Below are positions 60,974 through 64,000 of a stretch of DNA of 64,000 bases, piece by piece; positions within the stretch are counted from its first letter, which is position 1, and each line of letters begins with the position of its first letter. The notes under the pieces are model-generated. The model made no database searches, was not told the origin of the DNA, and saw only the letters and a program-made list of their open reading frames with translations. Source of the stretch: Rheinheimera sp. UJ63. GTDB taxonomy: Bacteria > Pseudomonadota > Gammaproteobacteria > Enterobacterales > Alteromonadaceae. The DNA is taken from contig NZ_JAKGTQ010000002.1 in the NCBI RefSeq assembly GCF_021568285.1, forward strand, positions 434,001 through 498,000. The letters are read 5' to 3'. The position numbers and the translations under genes were made by a program.

Positions 60974-63444
60974 GCAGAGTCACCTTTTGTTTTCGCTAAT
61001 TCAGCCTGGGCGTTCTCGTCGTGCTCAGAGGCAGACCTTGTATCGGCTGCGGCTTGTTGTTTACGGGCTTTAGCGCGTGCTAAAGCGGCGGCAACCGCGG
61101 CTTTACGCGGGTCGTCTTGGCTTGGCGCCTCATCTGCTGCAGCCTCGCTGCTAGCGGCTGCTTCGCCGTTGTTGTCTAAAGCGCTGTTTTGTTCAGCTTC
61201 CGCGCCCTGCTGCTGTTTACGTGCTTTGGCACGTGCTAAAGCGGCGGCAACGGCAGCTTTACGCGGGTCGTCATGGCTTGGCGCCTTATCTGCTGCAGCC
61301 TCGCTGCTAGCGGCAGCCTCACCGTTGTTGTCTAAAGCGCTGTTTTGTTCAGCTTCCGCGCCCTGTTGCTGTTTACGTGCTTTGGCGCGAGCTAAAGCGG
61401 CGGCAACCGCGGCTTTACGCGGGTCGTCATGGCTTGGCGCCTTATCTGCTGTAGCCTCGCGGCTAGCGGCTGTTGCAGCGTTGTTTTCTATAGCATGGTT
61501 TTGTTCAGCTTCAGCGCCCTGCTGTTGTTTACGTGCTTTGGCGCGTGCTAAAGCTGCAGCAACGGCGGCTTTACGCGGATCATCTTGGCTTGGTGCCTTA
61601 TCAGCATGGTTTTGTGTGGCTTGGCTGTCAGTTACCGCTGGTGCGCTTGCGCGACTCTGTGCAGTCTGAGCAGGCTCAGTGGTATGTTGTTGTTGCCGTG
61701 CTTTGGCTCGCGCAATAGCCGCTGCGACTGCGGCTTGGCGTGGATCGGTGGCCGTGGCGTCGAGATTTTGGCTTGCTGACTGACTTTGCGCGCCAGACTC
61801 GGCATCGGTATGTGTTGCTGCGGCTTGTTGAGCTTGATACGCACGCGCTTGTTGTTTTTTCACTTCGCGTTCAGCCACGATATCCGCATGCGAACGCTGT
61901 GCTGTTTCGGTAGCGTTTTGCTGTTTGGCTTTAATGCGCTCAAGTGCTGCGGCAACCGTATTGCTGCCGGCATTTTGTTGTTGAGACTGTTGCCGTGCCG
62001 CAGCCAGCTGTTGATTTTTAGCCAGGCGTGCTTGTTTTTCCGCCTCCAGCCTGGCATTGCGTGCTTCAAAACGCGCTTTTGCTTGTTCGGCTTTTAGTGC
62101 TTCGCGCTGCTGCTCACGGATCTCGGCTTTGGCAATACGGTAATACTGCACCAACGGGATTTCACTGGGACAGACGTAAGCGCAGGCACCGCATTCAATA
62201 CAATCGGCCAGATTATACTCTTTGAGTTTGTCATGATCTTTGGCTTTGCTATACCACAGCAATTGTTGTGGTAATAAGGTGGCGGGGCAAGCATCAGCAC
62301 AAGCGCTACAACGTATGCAATCTAATTCTGGCCCTGCATTGGGTAATTCGGTATGGCTGGGCGCTAAAATGCAGTTAGTGGTTTTGACAACGGGCACGGC
62401 TAAGTCGGGTAGGGTAAAACCCATCATCGGCCCGCCCATAATCACTTTTTGTTCCAGTTCGACCTGATAACCGCAAAAATCTAATAAGGCCGCAACAGGT
62501 GTGCCGATTAACGCCTGCACATTTTGTGGCCGCTGCAAGGTTTCCCCGGTGACGGTAACAATACGCGAAATTAACGGATGATCGTCTAACACCGCTTGCG
62601 CGATAGCAAAGGCGGTGCCGATATTCTGCATCACAATACCGATATCGGCAGGGCGACGGCCCGCTGGCACTTCTTTATTAGTCAGTAATTGGATCAGTTG
62701 TTTTTCACCGCCGGAGGGGTACTTAACCGGCACTTCTCGAACATAGTAATGTTCGCGTTGGCTACATGCCGCGCGCATACCGGCTGCCGCAATCGGCTTA
62801 TCGGCTTCAATACCAATTAATACGGCTTTAGGATTGAGCAGCTTGCACAGAATATCAATGCCTTTGACGATGGTTGTTGGCGCTTCTTGCATCAGGGCAT
62901 CATCAGCGGTGATATAGGGTTCGCATTCAACGGCGTTGATAATTAAATAATCGACCGGTTGGTGCAAGCCCGCTTTAATATGGGTGGGGAAGCCCGCACC
63001 GCCCATACCGGCAATACCGCTGTCTTGAATGCGCTCTAAAAGGGTCTGGGTATCCGCTGTGGCAAAGTTCAGTGGCTCCCGCTCACGCCACTCTTCTAAG
63101 CCATCGGGCTCAATGACGATGACGCTTTCAGGTAAGGCCGATGGATGTGGGCTGGTGTGATCGGTAATGGCGATAATCATCCCCGAAGTCGGCGCGTGCA
63201 CGGGCACCGTCATGGAGTTATCGGCAGCGGTGAGCGCTTGGCCTTTGAGCACGCGTTCACCCACCTCCACCAGCAATTGACCCGCAACACCAATATGTTG
63301 GCGCAGTGGAATGTACAGGCGCTCGGGAAGCGACATGCTGATGATCGGCTTTTCGCTGGTTACCGCTTTACGCGTGGGGGGATGCACACCACCATGAAAG
63401 TCCCATAGCGCGCCGGCTTGAATTTGTTGAAATAAACTTGGCAC
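60970..63444 (-). CDS. rnfC: Electron transport complex subunit RnfC/RsxC with repeat tail
   Basis: 824 residues. The core (to about 440) has the NADH/FMN region GMGGAGFPTHIKA and two ferredoxin clusters, CIRCSACADACPA and CIECGACAYVCPS. The long Ala/Lys/Gln-rich tail carries one divergent and four close copies of DPRKAAVAAALARAKARK, as in other RnfC proteins such as that of E. coli. Start is GTG at 63444, seven bp after rnfB. The tail is probably a flexible or coiled spacer. Confidence 0.94.
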   Translation of the reverse strand: MPSLFQQIQAGALWDFHGGVHPPTRKAVTSEKPIISMSLPERLYIPLRQHIGVAGQLLVEVGERVLKGQALTAADNSMTVPVHAPTSGMIIAITDHTSPHPSALPESVIVIEPDGLEEWREREPLNFATADTQTLLERIQDSGIAGMGGAGFPTHIKAGLHQPVDYLIINAVECEPYITADDALMQEAPTTIVKGIDILCKLLNPKAVLIGIEADKPIAAAGMRAACSQREHYYVREVPVKYPSGGEKQLIQLLTNKEVPAGRRPADIGIVMQNIGTAFAIAQAVLDDHPLISRIVTVTGETLQRPQNVQALIGTPVAALLDFCGYQVELEQKVIMGGPMMGFTLPDLAVPVVKTTNCILAPSHTELPNAGPELDCIRCSACADACPATLLPQQLLWYSKAKDHDKLKEYNLADCIECGACAYVCPSEIPLVQYYRIAKAEIREQQREALKAEQAKARFEARNARLEAEKQARLAKNQQLAAARQQSQQQNAGSNTVAAALERIKAKQQNATETAQRSHADIVAEREVKKQQARAYQAQQAAATHTDAESGAQSQSASQNLDATATDPRQAAVAAAIARAKARQQQHTTEPAQTAQSRASAPAVTDSQATQNHADKAPSQDDPRKAAVAAALARAKARKQQQGAEAEQNHAIENNAATAASREATADKAPSHDDPRKAAVAAALARAKARKQQQGAEAEQNSALDNNGEAAASSEAAADKAPSHDDPRKAAVAAALARAKARKQQQGAEAEQNSALDNNGEAAASSEAAADEAPSQDDPRKAAVAAALARAKARKQQAAADTRSASEHDENAQAELAKTKGDSA
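61056..61608 (-). repeat. 156-bp tandem repeats in the 3' part of rnfC
   Basis: Units start at 61105, 61261, 61417 and 61573, exactly 156 bp apart and almost identical, with partial units at both ends. Each encodes 52 residues beginning DDPRKAAVAAALARAKARKQ. The near identity at DNA level points to recent expansion or homogenisation, so copy number may vary among strains. Confidence 0.9.
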
Positions 63445-63451
63445 CGTTGGG

Positions 63452-64000
63452 TTACTCCACCACTTTTACCGGGATTGCCTGTAAATCCCATTTCCAGCGC
63501 TCAGCGGTCACCGGAACAGGGATCATATCAATACAATCAACCGGGCAAGGTTCAACACACAGATCACAGCCCGTACATTCATCAACCAGTACGGTATGCA
63601 TTAATTTTGACGCGCCAACAATGGCATCGACGGGGCAGGCTTGAATACATTTGGTACAGCCAATGCACTCATCTTCGCGAATAAAGGCCACACGTTTTAC
63701 CGCAGGCTCTTGCGCGGCATTTAACGGTTTCGCTTCAACGCCCATCAGCTCGGACAGTTTTTTTATAGTGGCATCGCCACCCGGTGGGCATTTGTTAATG
63801 TCATCGCCATTGGCGATGGCTTCGGCATAGGGTCGACAGCCTGGATAGCCGCATTGACCACACTGCGTTTGCGGCAAGATATCATCAATTTGTTCGACCA
63901 GAGGATCGCTTTCAACTTTAAAACGAATAGCCGAATAGCCGAGTAAAGCACCGAACAATAACGCCAGTACACCCAGTGCGATGAGTGCGGTAATAATGGT
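63452..64000 (-). CDS. rnfB: Electron transport complex subunit RnfB/RsxB (5' end outside window)
   Basis: The frame runs off the right edge; 182 residues are visible and only the first few are missing. An N-terminal helix ([19 protein letters not shown]) is followed by the Fe4 motif [15 protein letters not shown] and two ferredoxin clusters, [12 protein letters not shown] and [12 protein letters not shown]. The gene order rnfB-C-D-G-E-nth is the conserved one; rnfA should lie just beyond the window. Confidence 0.95.
   Translation of the reverse strand, partial: TIITALIALGVLALLFGALLGYSAIRFKVESDPLVEQIDDILPQTQCGQCGYPGCRPYAEAIANGDDINKCPPGGDATIKKLSELMGVEAKPLNAAQEPAVKRVAFIREDECIGCTKCIQACPVDAIVGASKLMHTVLVDECTGCDLCVEPCPVDCIDMIPVPVTAERWKWDLQAIPVKVVE

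Noticed and set aside
60938-61669. Plus-strand 243-residue frame rich in Cys, Ala and Leu with internal repeats
   Set aside because: It is the antisense of the rnfC repeat region. Its repeats mirror the 156-bp units, there is no ribosome site, and rnfC on the other strand is certain.

Overview
This window looks like a chromosomal segment of a free-living gammaproteobacterium, most likely an Alteromonadales-type organism near Rheinheimera or Alishewanella. The grounds are the gene set (LiuR-controlled liu and ivd-type catabolic clusters, an rnfBCDGE-nth operon, rhombosortase, DUF3360, DUF3025 and DUF6482 proteins) and the moderate GC content. No rRNA, tRNA, CRISPR array, integrase or transposase was seen. 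The genus is an inference.

Layout. 1-3.8 kb: LdhA, glutathione peroxidase, a beta-hydroxyacid dehydrogenase and a RES/Xre toxin-antitoxin pair. 3.8-21.2 kb: branched-chain amino acid catabolism. scoAB, liuABCDE and the MerR regulator liuR are on the minus strand. Divergently, on the plus strand, lie a thiolase, mmsA, isobutyryl-CoA dehydrogenase, 3-hydroxyisobutyryl-CoA hydrolase, mmsB and an SDR dehydrogenase. Two related 16-bp LiuR-like boxes sit in the divergent control region. Together these genes take leucine to acetoacetyl-CoA and cover most of valine and isoleucine breakdown. A dedicated methacrylyl-CoA hydratase gene is absent. 21.4-31.5 kb: small secreted and DUF proteins, a compact surface-glycan locus (WecA-like, flippase, pyruvyl transferase, WecG-like, GT4, GT2, O-antigen ligase/polymerase, YdcF-like) and a rhombosortase. 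31.5-40 kb: ggt, a crotonase, cysK, a MoxR/CoxE-type pair and a DUF3360 transporter-like protein. 40.3-43.8 kb: an operon of a tiny J-domain protein, three unrecognised proteins and a RIO kinase.

43.9-47.3 kb holds the most interesting region. A short secretory ORF of 105 codons ends in RAPP plus five residues and lies directly upstream of a secD-secF pair that lacks yajC. RAPP is the arrest motif of the ApdA/ApdP translation-arrest peptides, which control SecDF/YidC genes. The six bases just after the RAPP codons are perfectly complementary to the Shine-Dalgarno of the next cistron, a 43-codon ORF that overlaps secD. This looks like a complete, unannotated Sec-sensing attenuation switch.

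47.5-64 kb: asnB, DUF3025 with natAB, bfd, an aspartoacylase, a periplasmic binding-like protein, gloA, a His-rich TonB-dependent receptor with a classic MerR-type promoter and a divergent ZntR/CadR-like regulator, then nth and rnfEGDCB. rnfB runs off the right end. A family of small palindromic repeats with covarying arms is scattered over the window, including a three-copy tandem array at 5.9-6.2 kb.
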